Assembly: GCA_030272585.1 (NCBI GenBank)
Contig: BSYQ01000013.1
Coordinates: 2,666,001 to 2,730,000, forward strand
DNA length: 64,000 nt
From: Bryopsis sp. KO-2023
Taxonomy: Eukaryota; Chlorophyta; Ulvophyceae; Bryopsidales; Bryopsidaceae
Direction: 5' to 3'
The position numbers and the translations under genes are program-made. Under the pieces are notes generated by a model that saw only the letters and a program-made list of their open reading frames with translations, was not told where the DNA came from and ran no database searches. Below are positions 48,152 through 60,918 of the stretch, piece after piece (within the stretch, counting starts at the first letter, position 1; each line of letters opens with the position of its first letter).

Positions 48152-49735
48152 AAAAAAAAAAAAAAGATAAAAACAAAAGATAAAAACAAATAAAAAATGG
48201 AAAGCAGCTGCCCTGACCAGTCGCACCTTCACAACAGAATCTTCACACTTGTAGATGTACATCGTTTGTCGGGGGCTGGTGTTTTCGAGGACGATTTCCT
48301 TGTTGCCCTTGTGATTTTCCACGGTCCATTTCCTCTCCATTACCAGCTCTGTTTTTCCAGCTTTCACCGTGGGCGCCCCAGTCTACCGTAATTTCACAGG
48401 AACCAAGCCAGACCTGCCTGGAATGTTTTTAGATTTTTCTGCATCCGTTACTTTCTTCAATCCCTGTCAGTTGTGTTCAGAAAGAATGTAAGATTTCTTG
48501 ACCATAATGATACTTTGCCAATCTCTCCCTCCCCCGCCCCCCCCTCCCCTTTGAAATTAAAAGATAAAAAAAGATAAAACACACATGCATATGATCGAAT
48601 GTTTCATGATTTGATCATATCCAGGATTTTCCCTCGATTGATGTTAAAAAGCGGAGAGAAAAACAACACTAGGATATTTCTTTTTCATTTTTTTTGTTTG
48701 CATAGGGAGTGGTGGGCTCATTTTTTACATACCAATCTATTTGATCAAAATGATAGACAAAAAAAGGGTGTCTTCATATTTATTTATTTTTACCTTCTTT
48801 TTGGCATCAAAAAGATCAGATGAGCAGGGTTTGGTTTATCAACCTGTGGCTGCAGGATCTTGTTGGATGCACCTGTCACATCACATCACTCTTTTTCAAA
48901 ATCACATTATTCTTATTAAAAAAAAATCGCATTGCTTACAGCCCCATTTCTAATGCAAGCATATTGAAAACGTGTTGGAAAGAACATAGTAATGGAAGAT
49001 AGCTCAAAATCTCCTGTAAAATGCCTTGCGTTCCAATTTTTATGATAAAAATTTCTATTATTCTTTCTATAAGGTTTTTAAGAACACACATCTTCTCTTG
49101 TACAAAAATATTTCCACACACCTCGGAGGTGGGCCAATTGGTTTGCTTTCAGGAAATTCAGGTTTCTTGACTTTGGGTGCCAGTGTTTATTATTTTTGTC
49201 TGCAGGTGGCGGAGCACTTTCCACTTGGGGGGTCTTTTACCAAGAAGAAAAATATCTCTTAATAGATCGAAAGACATGTGTATAATAATTGTACATCGTA
49301 ATTCCCAAAAAAAAACCCATTGTAATTGTAATTTACATTGAATTTTTTTTTATTTTGAACATCATATACATCTTTCTTCCAGCCCATGTAAGTGTAAGTG
49401 CTAAAACTATCAGAAAAAAGAGTCTTTTAGAGAAGGAGAGGAAAAAAAATCCTTATCCTTTTCTGATATGTATTTTTTAATGTTATTCCAAGAAAACCAT
49501 AAATTCTTCAAAAAAACCCACCTGCAACAAAGAATAATAAGAAAAGAAACAAGAAGAAGATTTACCTGAGCCAAGGAATTCTGAAACCGAGATTCCATTT
49601 GGATTCCATGTGGGGGCTTTTATGTGATATGTTGAGCAATAGGTGTATATCGCCAAAATCATGCTCTTGATGACATTCACCCATTCCACATGACTGACAT
49701 CGGTCGCCCGAAATTTCTTCAAGATTTTTTAAAAA
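46880..49735 (-). pseudogene. Cyclase-associated protein (CAP) copy 3, with 3' flank
   Basis: The reverse-oriented CAP copy. The 3' flank is 46880-47449, the last CARP exon 47450-47628, the middle CARP exon from about 47957, the first CARP exon 48227-48463, and an N-terminal-domain exon near 49570-49700 (SHVEWVNVIKSMILAIYTY, TWNPNGISVSEFLG). It keeps the AAAG acceptor lost in copies 1 and 2. However, about 105 bp including the end of the middle exon and its donor are deleted, the first CARP exon has an in-frame TAG, and the last exon lacks one G (frameshift shared with copy 4). It is a pseudogene. Its N-terminal exon is the best preserved and shows the CAP helical-domain motif. Confidence 0.8.
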
Positions 49736-49854
49736 TAAAAACAGAATAAAATTATGCACTATAGAGTCAAGCAAACACATGGGATGGCTTCAAGAGCAGA
49801 TTGGGTCTATGACATAAAAATTGACGCTGGGTCCTGGATTCGTGGTAGGCATGG

Positions 49855-50275
49855 GATGGTGAGTCGATGAAATGTCGCGACGGATGCGGCTACTGTCGAC
49901 GTTCAAAAACGTATTCTTCCAGCCTTCATTTGACGCTGCAATGCAACCAAAAACGCTTTTCGATTGATGGAAACTCGTTGCTGAGTGATAAAAATTGGAT
50001 CGATGCTGCGCTCCCCGTAAAATGTCTCAGAAAAAACAAGGGTCGCTCTTTCCCAAACCCATAGATCCCACATGCACCTAACCTCCCCATTTCGCCCCCG
50101 ATCGCGCCGCCGCCGCCGCCCCACCAAGAAGATCGAATCTTCACATCAAACCGGACATGCTTGTTCTGTTTTTTCAGTCCGCTCTTTGTTCGTGGGTTCG
50201 TGGGAGGAGCTCACCGTGCAGCCGCCTCCTGACCTACCCCCAGCATGGCGCTCGATCCAGAAAACCTGACCCCTG
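49855..50275 (-). repeat. R unit, copy 3
   Basis: Reverse copy of the R sequence next to CAP copy 3. It mirrors R copy 1 in the left arm and continues to about 50470, where the left arm carries the CACTA insertion. Confidence 0.65.
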
Positions 50276-50650
50276 GGGAAGAACTTCTTTAAAAGCGTTC
50301 AACCATCGTGTAATACTCGCCATGCTTGTGGCGTAATGACCGCTCCGAGACCTCATTCAAGCTCGACGTGATGTGGTGGGTTGGAAAGGTTTTCGTTTTG
50401 GTTTCGAATCTTCTGGTGGCGCCTCTTTGATTTGAGTGAGAACACATGGCAGTCCTTTTTGGCGTTACGATGAAATACTTCAAACCACCCAGTTCCATCA
50501 TCACTTTTGTGCTGCGCAGCCATCCTGCCTATAAAACCCCACTCTCCCTTCGATTTGGTCATGAATCGATCCCTGAGAGTTTCAGGTGGTGCATTGCATT
50601 CCCATCTTTTCAATTAGCAAGCACTGCTCAAGAAAGAAAGAATCAGCACA

Positions 50651-50827
50651 ATGGCCAAGATCGTTGTTGTTGCTTTGTTGGCGATGCTGGTCCTGGCCTC
50701 CGCCAGCTCTTCCCGTCACGGTAAATAACCCATTGTCGACTTCTGGCTTATGTTTGGTTTCAAATGCTGCGTACTGGCGATTGATATTTTTTTCTTTTCC
50801 CTGCAGACTTCGATGACGCGCCTCATG
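50651..50827 (+). pseudogene. Truncated copy of gene B (exons 1-2)
   Basis: Exon 50651-50720 encodes a signal peptide (MAKIVVVALLAMLVLASAS) and exon 50807-50827 the DFDDAPH segment, each with the same length and phase as in gene B. TATAAAA lies at 50530-50536. Similarity stops near 50862, in the next intron, so the glycine-run exons and the CWWC tail are absent. A short CCGCCGGTGGAGGAG scrap may be all that is left. It is probably a non-functional fragment. Confidence 0.75.
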
Positions 50828-50862
50828 GTAAGAATTCGAACCGCACATTCCGTATGTTTTTG

Positions 50863-52149
50863 TGACCCCGCCGGTGGAGGAGCCAATTTCTAATAGAAGT
50901 CGCCAATGAAATACTTCGTTTCAGAGTTGTTTTGCAGAGCCGGAGGAAAGGATCAATCGATATCGATTCGTGTTAGTGGATTAAGGTATCGGCGCAGCTA
51001 AATAGTGCACGGAGCGCGGAAAGACCTCGAACTTCCCACAGAAACATGCTAATCAGATAAACAGTTTCTTGCAGTGCATCCCATCGCGAATAGACATGAA
51101 AATCAAGTTGCGCACACCAACATTTACAGTGAATAGTGAGAATGAAAATTTCCAGCTGTACTCGGCAGCAAGAAATGAGACGCGAATAGCTGCGATGCGA
51201 CAACATTGAACGGCGCACGGATTTTTTGGGTTAACCGCGAAATGCAATTGTTCCATCGCGATCGTGAATTGCGTCGTTGTCCTTCTCAGAGATTAAAAAA
51301 CAACGAGCGTAGGAGCGAGATGAACGAGAAAGCCGCTTTTGCTCTTTTGCAATAGACTAGTAACTGTCCGGCCTTCTGCTCTTTTGCAATAGACTAGTAA
51401 CTGTCCGGCCTTCACTGTCTGCATGCTTTCCTCAGTTCCTGGTTAAAAGTTCTGGAACATTGCCCACAACAAGAACCAACCGAACAACCGAGCAACCAAG
51501 CAACCAAACAAACAAACAAACATCAAATTACATTGTGAAGGAGATGCCACTCGTATGGGGTTTCCACCATCCCCACAGTGTCAAGATTCTCGCAACACTC
51601 TTGGAGACGCTTTAAAGCAAGTTTGCTGCGACACACCTGCAGCGCCTTTGAAAAACGCTGTCAAGTTGATTGATACTGTTGTGCGGGGTAACTCGTGCCG
51701 TTGATGGTTATGGTTCTGGGAGTTGATAAAGTTGGGTATGTGCAAAAGGGAGACCCGTTTGTTTTTTCCTTGATGTGGAGTGCTCGTCTTCATATCCGTG
51801 CATTCATATCTCGACGGAACGCACAAACCAGCATCGTGCGAAAAAAAACTCTCTGATCAAGAAGGCATCGTTATCGTCGGCGCTTCCGGTGTATTGACCG
51901 CGCATTTTGTTTTGCAACGGTCGAAAGTCGAAAAAGAATTGTGTTGCGCCGCCAGAAACTGGAGATTCTGGTTGACAGTGTTTAACGAAGGTGTAAAACT
52001 GCGCTTTTCTAGTTGAGGTGACTGCGAGAGTATTTTTTCCGTTTGTGCTGGCACTGCATGCCCTTGCGCTAGGGTTCCAACGTTTTCTCTGTCAACGCAG
52101 GACGGCAACCATTTGCACGCTCTTGCCAACGCAGTTTTTACGGATCAAC
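50863..52149. other. Intergenic, 5' of U1 snRNA gene
   Basis: No protein gene supported. A 41-bp segment is duplicated in tandem at about 51338-51417 (GCTCTTTTGCAATAGACTAG in each copy), and an AACC/AAAC run lies at 51475-51522. The 200 bp before 52150 should hold the snRNA promoter, but I see no known element. Confidence 0.5.
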
Positions 52150-52310
52150 ATACTTACCTGACCGGTGCCTTATCTCGATCATCCGAGGGATAGGCGTCTT
52201 CGATACGCGTTTCTGGCACCAGTGACGTGGTTCGAGGAGGGACCCCATCAGGGTGCTCCCACGGTACAATCTTTGGCAGGCTGATGCTGCGCTTCGCGCA
52301 CCTCGGCGCC
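52150..52310 (+). ncRNA. U1 spliceosomal snRNA
   Basis: The sequence begins ATACTTACCTG, the invariant U1 5' end that pairs with 5' splice sites. The first stem-loop shows a loop GATCATCCGAGG close to the U1-70K-binding loop. A second stem (TCTTCGA with TTCGAGGA) and a third GC-rich stem follow. Then comes a single-stranded Sm site, AATCTTTGG (about 52268), and a final hairpin TGCGCTTCGCGCA. Length of about 161 nt matches U1 (164 nt in human). U1 snRNP selects 5' splice sites, consistent with the intron-rich genes here. The loop that binds U1A is poorly conserved. Whether this copy is expressed is unknown. Confidence 0.9.
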
Positions 52311-52489
52311 AAAAGTCAATTCAGCTGCTTTGAGTTTTTCTTTGTGTTCCAGTGAAACACAAAAACATTCAGCACAACATTCAAAAATCCCAGTCAAATC
52401 TTGAGCCCGCGACTGAAGCGCAGCGAGTGCCTAACGAGCAAAATTGGATCATGTTTCGGATCATGATTTGAGCGGATTATCGGAGATAA

Positions 52490-55400
52490 AATGGAGCCTC
52501 AAAAGGGGTTCGAAAACACCAGCCGCACTGGGTTTCCAGTTTGATTTTGTTTTTTGGATAATATCGATCGAGCCTCTATAAGGGGTTAAAAAATTCCAGT
52601 CACACTACCTGGGCTGAGGAAAAACACTGGATGGGATTCCAGTTTGATTTTGTTTTTTGGATGATATCGATCGAGCCTCTATAAGGGGTTCAAAAATTCC
52701 AGTCACACTACCTGGGCTGAGGAAAAACACTGGATGGGATTCCAGTTTGATTTTGTTTTTTTGGATAATATCGATCGAGCCTCTATAAGGGGTTAAAAAA
52801 TTCCAGTCACACTGCCTGGGCTGAGGAAAAACACTGGATGGGCTTCCAGTTTGATTTTGTTTTTTGGATGATATCGATCGAGCCTCTATAAGGGGTTCAA
52901 AAATTCCAGTCACACTACCTGGGCTGAGGAAAAACACTGGATGGGATTCCAGTTTGATTTTGGTTTTTTGGATAATATCGATCGAGCCTCTATAAGGGGT
53001 TAAAAAATTCCAGTCACACTGCCTGGGCTGAGGAAAAACACTGGATGGGATTCCAGTTTGATTTTGTTTTTTGGATAATATCGATCGAGCCTCTATAAAG
53101 GATTCAAAAATTCCAGTCGCACTACCTGGGCTGAGGAAAAACACTGGATGGGATTCCAGTTTGATTTTGGTTTTTTGGATGATATCGATCGAGCCTCTAT
53201 AAGGGGTTCAAAAATTCCAGTCGCACTACCTGGGCTGAGGAAAAACACTGGATGGGATTCCAGTTTGATTTTGTTTTTTGGATGATATCGATCGAGCCTC
53301 TATAAGGGGTTCAAAAATTCCAGTCACACTACCTGGGCTGAGGAAAAACACTGGATGGGATTCCAGTTTGATTTTGTTTTTTTGGATAATATCGATCGAG
53401 CCTCTATAAGGGGTTAAAAAATTCCAGTCACACTGCCTGGGCTGAGGAAAAACACTGGATGGGATTCCAGTTTGATTTTGTTTTTTGGATAATATCGATC
53501 GAGCCTCTATAAAGGATTCAAAAATTCCAGTCGCACTACCTGGGCTGAGGAAAAACACTGGATGGGATTCCAGTTTGATTTTGGTTTTTTGGATGATATC
53601 GATCGAGCCTCTATAAGGGGTTCAAAAATTCCAGTCGCACTACCTGGGCTGAGGAAAAACACTGGATGGGATTCCAGTTTGATTTTGTTTTTTGGATGAT
53701 ATCGATCGAGCCTCTATAAGGGGTTCAAAAATTCCAGTCACACTACCTGGGCTGAGGAAAAACACTGGATGGGATTCCAGTTTGATTTTGGTTTTTTGGA
53801 TGATATCGATCGAGCCTCTATAAGGGGTTAAAAAATTCCAGTCACACTGCCTGGGCTGAGGAAAAACACTGGATGGGATTCCAGTTTGATTTTGTTTTTT
53901 GGATAATATCGATCGATCCTCTATAAAGGATTCAAAAATTCCAGTCGCACTACCTGGGCTGAGGAAAAACACTGGATGGGATTCCAGTTTGATTTTGGTT
54001 TTTTGGATGATATCGATCGAGCCTCTATAAGGGGTTCAAAAATTCCAGTCACACTACCTGGGCTGAGGAAAAACACTGGATGGGATTCCAGTTTGATTTT
54101 GTTTTTTTGGATAATATCGATCGAGCCTCTATAAGGGGTTAAAAAATTCCAGTCACACTGCCTGGGCTGAGGAAAAACACTGGATGGGATTCCAGTTTGA
54201 TTTTGTTTTTTGGATAATATCGATCGAGCCTCTATAAAGGATTCAAAAATTCCAGTCGCACTACCTGGGCTGAGGAAAAACACTGGATGGGATTCCAGTT
54301 TGATTTTGGTTTTTTGGATGATATCGATCGAGCCTCTATAAGGGGTTCAAAAATTCCAGTCGCACTACCTGGGCTGAGGAAAAACACTGGATGGGATTCC
54401 AGTTTGATTTTGTTTTTTGGATAATATCGATCGAGCCTCTATAAAGGATTCAAAAATTCCAGTCGCACTACCTGGGCTGAGGAAAAACACTGGATGGGAT
54501 TCCAGTTTGATTTTGGTTTTTTGGATGATATCGATCGAGCCTCTATAAGGGGTTAAAAAATTCCAGTCACACTGCCTGGGCTGAGGAAAAACACTGGATG
54601 GGATTCCAGTTTGATTTTGTTTTTTGGATAATATCGATCGAGCCTCTATAAAGGATTCAAAAATTCCAGTCGCACTACCTGGGCTGAGGAAAAACACTGG
54701 ATGGGATTCCAGTTTGATTTTGGTTTTTTGGATGATATCGATCGAGCCTCTATAAGGGGTTAAAAAATTCCAGTCACACTGCCTGGGCTGAGGAAAAACA
54801 CTGGATGGGATTCCAGTTTGATTTTGTTTTTTGGATGATATCGATCGAGCCTCTATAAGGGGTTCAAAAATTTCAGTCGCACTACGTGGGCTGAGGAAAA
54901 ACACTGGATGGGATTCCAGTTTGATTTTGTTTTTTGGATAATATCGATCGAGCCTCTATAAGGGGTTCAAAAATTCCAGTCGCACTACCTGGGCTGAGGA
55001 AAAACACTGGATTGAGGAAAAACACTGGATGGGATTCCAGTTTGATTTTGGTTTTTTGGATGATATCGATCGAGCCTCTATAAGGGGTTCAAAAATTCCA
55101 GTCGCACTACCTGGGCTGAGGAAAAACACTGGATGGGATTCCAGTTTGATTTTGTTTTTTGGATGATATCGATCGAGCCTCTATAAGGGGTTCAAAAATT
55201 CCAGTCACACTACCTGGGCTGAGGAAAAACACTGGATGGGATTCCAGTTTGATTTTGTTTTTTTGGATAATATCGATCGAGCCTCTATAAGGGGTTAAAA
55301 AATTCCAGTCACACTGCCTGGGCTGAGGAAAAACACTGGATGGGATTCCAGTTTGATTTTGTTTTTTGGATAATATCGATCGATCCTCTATAAAGGATTC

Positions 55401-56620
55401 AAAAATTCCAGTCGCACTACCTGGGCTGAGGAAAAACACTGGATGGGATTCCAGTTTGATTTTGGTTTTTTGGATGATATCGATCGAGCCTCTATAAGGG
55501 GTTCAAAAATTCCAGTCGCACTACCTGGGCTGAGGAAAAACACTGGATGGGATTCCAGTTTGATTTTGTTTTTTGGATGATATCGATCGAGCCTCTATAA
55601 GGGGTTCAAAAATTCCAGTCGCACTACCTGGGCTGAGGAAAAACACTGGATGGGATTCCAGTTTGATTTTGGTTTTTTGGATGATATCGATCGAGCCTCT
55701 ATAAGGGGTTCAAAAATTCCAGTCGCACTACCTGGGCTGAGGAAAAACACTGGATGGGATTCCAGTTTGATTTTGTTTTTTGGATGATATCGATCGAGCC
55801 TCTATAAGGGGTTCAAAAATTCCAGTCGCACTACCTGGGCTGAGGAAAAACACTGGATGGGATTCCAGTTTGATTTTGTTTTTTGGATAATATCGATCGA
55901 GCCTCTATAAAGGGTTCAAAAATTCCAGTCGCACTACCTGGGCTGAGGAAAAACACTGGATGGGATTCCAGTTTGATTTTGTTTTTTGGATGATATCGAT
56001 CGAGCCTCTATAAGGGGTTCAAAAATTTCAGTCGCACTACGTGGGCTGAGGAAAAACACTGGATGGGATTCCAGTTTGATTTTGTTTTTTGGATAATATC
56101 GATCGAGCCTCTATAAGGGGTTCAAAAATTCCAGTCGCACTACCTGGGCTGAGGAAAAACACTGGATGGGATTCCAGTTTGATTTTGTTTTTTGGATAAT
56201 ATCGATCGAGCCTCTATAAGGGGTTCAAAAATTCCAGTCGCACTACCTGGGCTAAGGAAAAACATTTGGATGGAAATCAAGCCCCTTTTCTTTTCTTTTT
56301 TTTTTTCTGATCATATTGGTGGAGCCTCACAAAGGGGGTTGAAAAACCAGTCGCACTTTTTGGGCTGAAAAAGCATTTGGATGGAAATCAAGCTCTTTTC
56401 TTTTTTCTTTTTTTTTTCTGATCATATTGGTGGAACCTGTCAATGGGGGTTGAAAAACCAGCCACACTTTCTGGGCTGAAAAAACATTTGGATGGAAATC
56501 AAGCTCTTTTCTTTTCTTTTTTTTTCTGATCATATTGGTGGAGCCTCTCAATGGGGATTGAAAAACCAGCCACACTTTTTGGGCTGAAAAAACATATGGA
56601 TGAAAATCAGGTTTCAAAAA
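52490..56620. repeat. 103-bp satellite array, about 36 units plus diverged edges
   Basis: A head-to-tail array of a 103-bp unit containing ATATCGATCGAGCCTCTATA and CTGGGCTGAGGAAAAACACT. Units are nearly identical from about 52560 to 56260. Outer units (52490-52560 and three to four units at 56260-56620) are clearly diverged. Unit variants recur in the order D-A-B-C over parts of the array, giving a higher-order period of about 413 bp. Minus-strand frames of 110-179 codons arise from the repeat and change frame each unit, so they are not genes. Confidence 0.95.
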
Positions 56621-58608
56621 TTATTTTGGAACATTCTTTTATGATGGAACTATTCAGACATAAGTACGCTGCTGCCATTTTTTATTTTTTTTCGATTCTT
56701 CGCTGCCAATTCTTGATTTTTTTCTAATTTTCTGGATTCTTTATTCTTTGACATTTTTCATTCTTTATTCTTTATTTTTTTGCATATTAAAATTTGACAA
56801 AAGAAGTGGATTTGTTTTTAAAAAAGAGATTGAAAAAAATATTCGAAAATATATTTGGGAAGGTTATGTGGTGTTAATGAACATTTTTTTTTGTAATGTT
56901 TTTTTTTTTTTTTCATCATTTTGTAATGATTTGTTGTTTATCTTTTTTGGCTCTTCTGGTGAAGTTGTGAAAAGTATTTTTATTTTTATTTTTTTCTTGG
57001 GCCAAATTTTGTGGTTGTCAATTTGTTTGATTTTTTGAGGAGGTATAAAACATTGGCTTTTACTTTCAACATTCATGTGGAAAGAACCTTATTATTTCTG
57101 CACAGAAAGATGCAGAAATATATACAAAACTTATCATTCCAAAAATCCTATGAAATATCAAGAATGATTCGATTGCGCTGACCTGCTGCCATCCAGATTA
57201 TTAAGGTATCCTTGTCTACTTCTCATTACATCACGTGATTGTTATCCTAAACTGGAAAAAAAAATTCCTGACCTGAAAAAAAATTTCACCTTGAAAAACA
57301 GTACTTCCTGCAACTACGGAAAAGAACTGTTCGAGAATTTTAAAACTCCACAGGGCTAAACAGTGTCCTTTGAGCTGGCTCCAACGAGGGGAAAATTTGT
57401 TCATCACTTTATCATCCAATGACCTCCTCTGTGTGGCTCCAAACCAAGGGATTTAGTTATGAGCTCATGATGCTTTAAAAATATCTTGATGTTGGTTGTG
57501 ACTAGAAACAGGTCACCCTAGGGTCAGAGGCGTCTGTTGTAGGTCCCCCTACCCATCGATTCTAAATGCAGCTTGGCCATTCACACTCTCTTGACCTCCC
57601 AAATCTGCTTGGATAACTACTTCCACATTTTCCCCAGTGGGGGATCCCCCCACTTAATGGCGCCCAGTCTTCCAGACTTTGGGTTGATTTTTAAAGGAAG
57701 CCTTTCATCAACTGCTTGGCTTGTTATCTGTTGAGCACATATGTACTCCTCCTCATTATCAAGGAGGTGCCGAAAAATGCGCAATTTCGGCGTTGGTCGA
57801 AACTTTGGCGTCATTGATGGTCTCTGAAACTAATGGCACTGAGCTAGGCCTCCAAAAAAACAGGACTCGTGTTTTTTTTTGAGTTTTGTGAAGGCTTTTG
57901 TAACCAAGAAACCAAATGAAACTGTGAAAGCTTTAGCGCTGATTGTCACCACCTCAATTTGGACTTCCATCACCATTTTTTTTTCTTTCTTATGTGCATA
58001 TTTGTATCACACATATGTAGTGGTAGCCATACAAGAGTCTTTGACGCAATACATATCACAATACCAAAGAATAATAAATGCATGTGCATTTTGCATGTTC
58101 ATCGCTGGCCTGGGCTATACCCCTGCTGGATTTTGCTGGTAGAAGACACCTGTCACTCTCGCCTTCTGCTCGGAAGAAACCACATTTCCACGCGCGCGCG
58201 AATCTGCGTCTAAACGCCAGAAACGCCTGCGTTACCCTGTCTGCCATATGATCAGTGTGGTCACACAACTGCAACGCCCGCCATTTACGATATCGTCTCG
58301 ACGCCAAAAGTGAGTTTTCTTTGAGAGGGAGAATGTTGCGGAATATCGGTCGCTCACTCGGGACCAGTCCCGTTTGGACAGCACTCGTCGCGACTCAATC
58401 GACTGCAGTTGGCGGCGGATCGATTCTGAACTCCAAATTTCCTCCGCTATGGAATGGTGTCGCGAGGTCTGCTTCTGGGCCAGTCACGCAAACCCAAATT
58501 ATTCGTTGCGTTTTTCAGCAGTATATTCGCTTGATAAAAATCAGGGTGCTTGCTTTTTTATTTTTTTTGCGAAAAGGATAGGGCTGCGTTTACCAAAACA
58601 CGATTGTA
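56621..58608. other. Intergenic with possible coding scraps
   Basis: T-rich at first. A minus-strand frame at 57617-57814 (ICAQQITSQAVDERLPLKIN) looks protein-like but is isolated. A plus-strand frame at 57879-58142 has two hydrophobic stretches (IWTSITIFFSFLCAYLYHTY) and could be an exon of a membrane protein. Neither has enough context to call. The last 110 bp mirror the gene A upstream region. Confidence 0.35.
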
Positions 58609-59393
58609 ATGCATTCCGTTGCTGTGATTATCGCATGTCTCGCCCTGGGATCCTGCTGCTGGGAGGAAGCCCGAGCAGTTGCAGGTGCACTTTTTTTTTT
58701 CAGCAGTTGTCTTTGTGCCGTTCGTGTGTGTGGGAAGCCCGTCTTCGTGTTTTTCTTTTCGAGATCCCTGAAGGGGGACGCTTCACAGCACTGTTTTGAA
58801 CGAATTGCGTAACGTTGTGTTCTAACCATTACAGGTCAACATCTGAAAAAACCAACCGCGATAAAATGATGATAAAGTAGCGTCCCTGATTCTTTCACGG
58901 GGTGTCAGCGTCACTTTATGGGCGGTATTTGACGCTTGTGCAGCGCTTGCGTCAAACAACACCAAGTTATCGCCAAATCACGGACGCGAACTTGACGCAA
59001 AAACACGCTGAAAGCTCGCGCGTCTGTTTGACGCAAAAATATCGATCATGTGACGTGCATTAAATTGACGGTGGAATCACGTGCGTGAAACCGACACACA
59101 AATACCGCGAAAACCACACTCAGTACACCCCACACTCACTTCTCCTTGTTTCCGTGAACTTTTTGTTCAAGTTTTCACGGACCCACAAACACGTGACAAA
59201 GACGATGTGACTTCCCATGGGTTTGGAGACATTTTCGCTTGTCCTGTTCGCGTTCGACTTCTTGGGCCTGTTGATATTTTTTCGATCTCCGATAGGTTTC
59301 CGCCAATCGATAAGCGACTCTGACTTGCACAAGACAGGAAGTCCGCTTTCTGAGGTCGTGTTGAGGTCGTGGATGCTGTTCGCTGCCAATAAT

Positions 59394-59430
59394 GGGTTTG
59401 GGTTTGGGTTGGGTTAGGGTTGGGTAAGGG
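59394..59430 (+). repeat. Telomere-like interstitial repeat
   Basis: Consecutive GGGTTT, GGGTT and GGGTTA-type units, followed by GGGTAAGGG, resemble degenerate telomere repeats (TTTGGG / TTAGGG mixtures). It lies inside the 2.5-kb TIR element. Confidence 0.5.
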
Positions 59431-59699
59431 TCTGTTTTTTCTCTTTTTGGACGTGAAACGACTCGGCGCTTCGACGCTTGGGGGTAAAAAAAGCGGGGTT
59501 TTCCGTGAACTGAGGGGACCCTTTCTGTGGCGATCGCGACTACTGATCGCGACTACTACCCTCCTGGGTTTGGAGTCAGCTCGACGAGGGGTCTGTAAGC
59601 CAACAGAGTTTGGTTTTTTTTTAATTTTTTTCCTGGGCGGGCTATGTGGAGAGGCTTGCAGTTCTGCTCCGCGATAATCGGATATACTCCTATGGACGT

Positions 59700-59822
59700 T
59701 GACAGTGGAGTTCAGCGATCGTGTTACGAGGGTCTCTAGCTTAGATGGAATGGCGAGGGGGTGGAGTTGGTCGATCGCGTTGCGAGCGCCTCTAGCTGGG
59801 ATGGACGGGCGAGAGAGCCTGT
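59700..59822. repeat. Diverged tandem duplication, about 63 bp
   Basis: GTGGAGTTCAGCGATCGTGT... and GTGGAGTTGGTCGATCGCGT... are two successive versions of one segment, both ending in a GATGG...GCGAG motif. It lies inside the TIR element. Confidence 0.55.
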
Positions 59823-60918
59823 GAGCTTAACCACCCTGCTTGCGTGCCGACGTTTTTCTGGTGGTGCTCGGCGTCAGGATCGGATTCCTCGCTACTCCCA
59901 GGTTCAGGATTTTCCTGTGACTTTTTTCCCTTATACACATCACACCAAACCACATCTCCCCTGTTTTGGAGGATACATCCTGTTGCTTCCTATTCCCATC
60001 CCCAGGGCATGTACTTCAGGATCACCCACTGCTGCAAAAAAACTCTGTGGAGTCGAAAATAAAACTCTAAATCACTGTGTTCTTGAAATGTTATTTGCAG
60101 TTCTTTATCTTCACTCCCTGACAGCACTCCTGGGTGCATTGGCAATTGGAGGAAGAGAAATATATTCCATTGTTGATTCTGAATCTTGTAGGTTTGAGCC
60201 TTTCGTGCATTCGCATCAGTCCCTCGCTTGATGAATGTGTCTGTTGTAGAAGGTTGCAGGCTGGAATGAGCACAGAAGATATCCACAAAAAGAAGCTAGA
60301 GAATCTTCATGCCAAAAACATTTTAAAGCTGTCTCGACCTTGAAATCACCCTGATGATGAAAACATAAGTTGTTGAACGTATCTCTGTGGCTGTATTCAT
60401 GGATAACTCAATCCCAACGGATCAGCAATGGTGGTGGCGATCGACTATAAGAGGAAAAGCAAACGAGAAGTAAGTTTGCAGTAGGTTTGATGTGTCCTCC
60501 ATCACAAATTTGTGATAGGATTTGAGTGCGGTGCTGATTTTGCAGTGCATGGGTGTGTGTGTTAGATGGCTCGAAGGCTGATGCGTTCCAAAGCGAAAAA
60601 AAATGCAACTAATAGAGGGTTCAAGGCCGACTTCTTGGCTGCCCGAGCGAAGAGTGGTGATGGAAGTTGAATGAGGGTAGAATTCCTTGTGTATGGAGCA
60701 CAGATTACAAGAATTGGGTGACCTCAGTGAACATCAAGCATGATGCTAGATTTCTCACTTCAGGGTTGACACACGTCCTTAAACTTAAGTTTTAAGAAAT
60801 TGAGTGGAATCCCTGGTGGCCCCCTCCAGGGGATTGGGTTCTATTCCCAAAAGGTTCCTACTATTAGATCTATTGCATCATTCACCGATAATTCACCCCT
60901 CTTTGGATGTCGTACAAC

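Noticed and set aside
52605-55439. Minus-strand frames of 110-179 codons in the satellite
   Set aside because: The unit is 103 bp, not a multiple of three, so the frame shifts each unit. They are open only because the unit lacks stops in those frames.
52490-56620. CRISPR-like array
   Set aside because: Units are contiguous 103-bp repeats without unique spacers, and the setting is eukaryotic.
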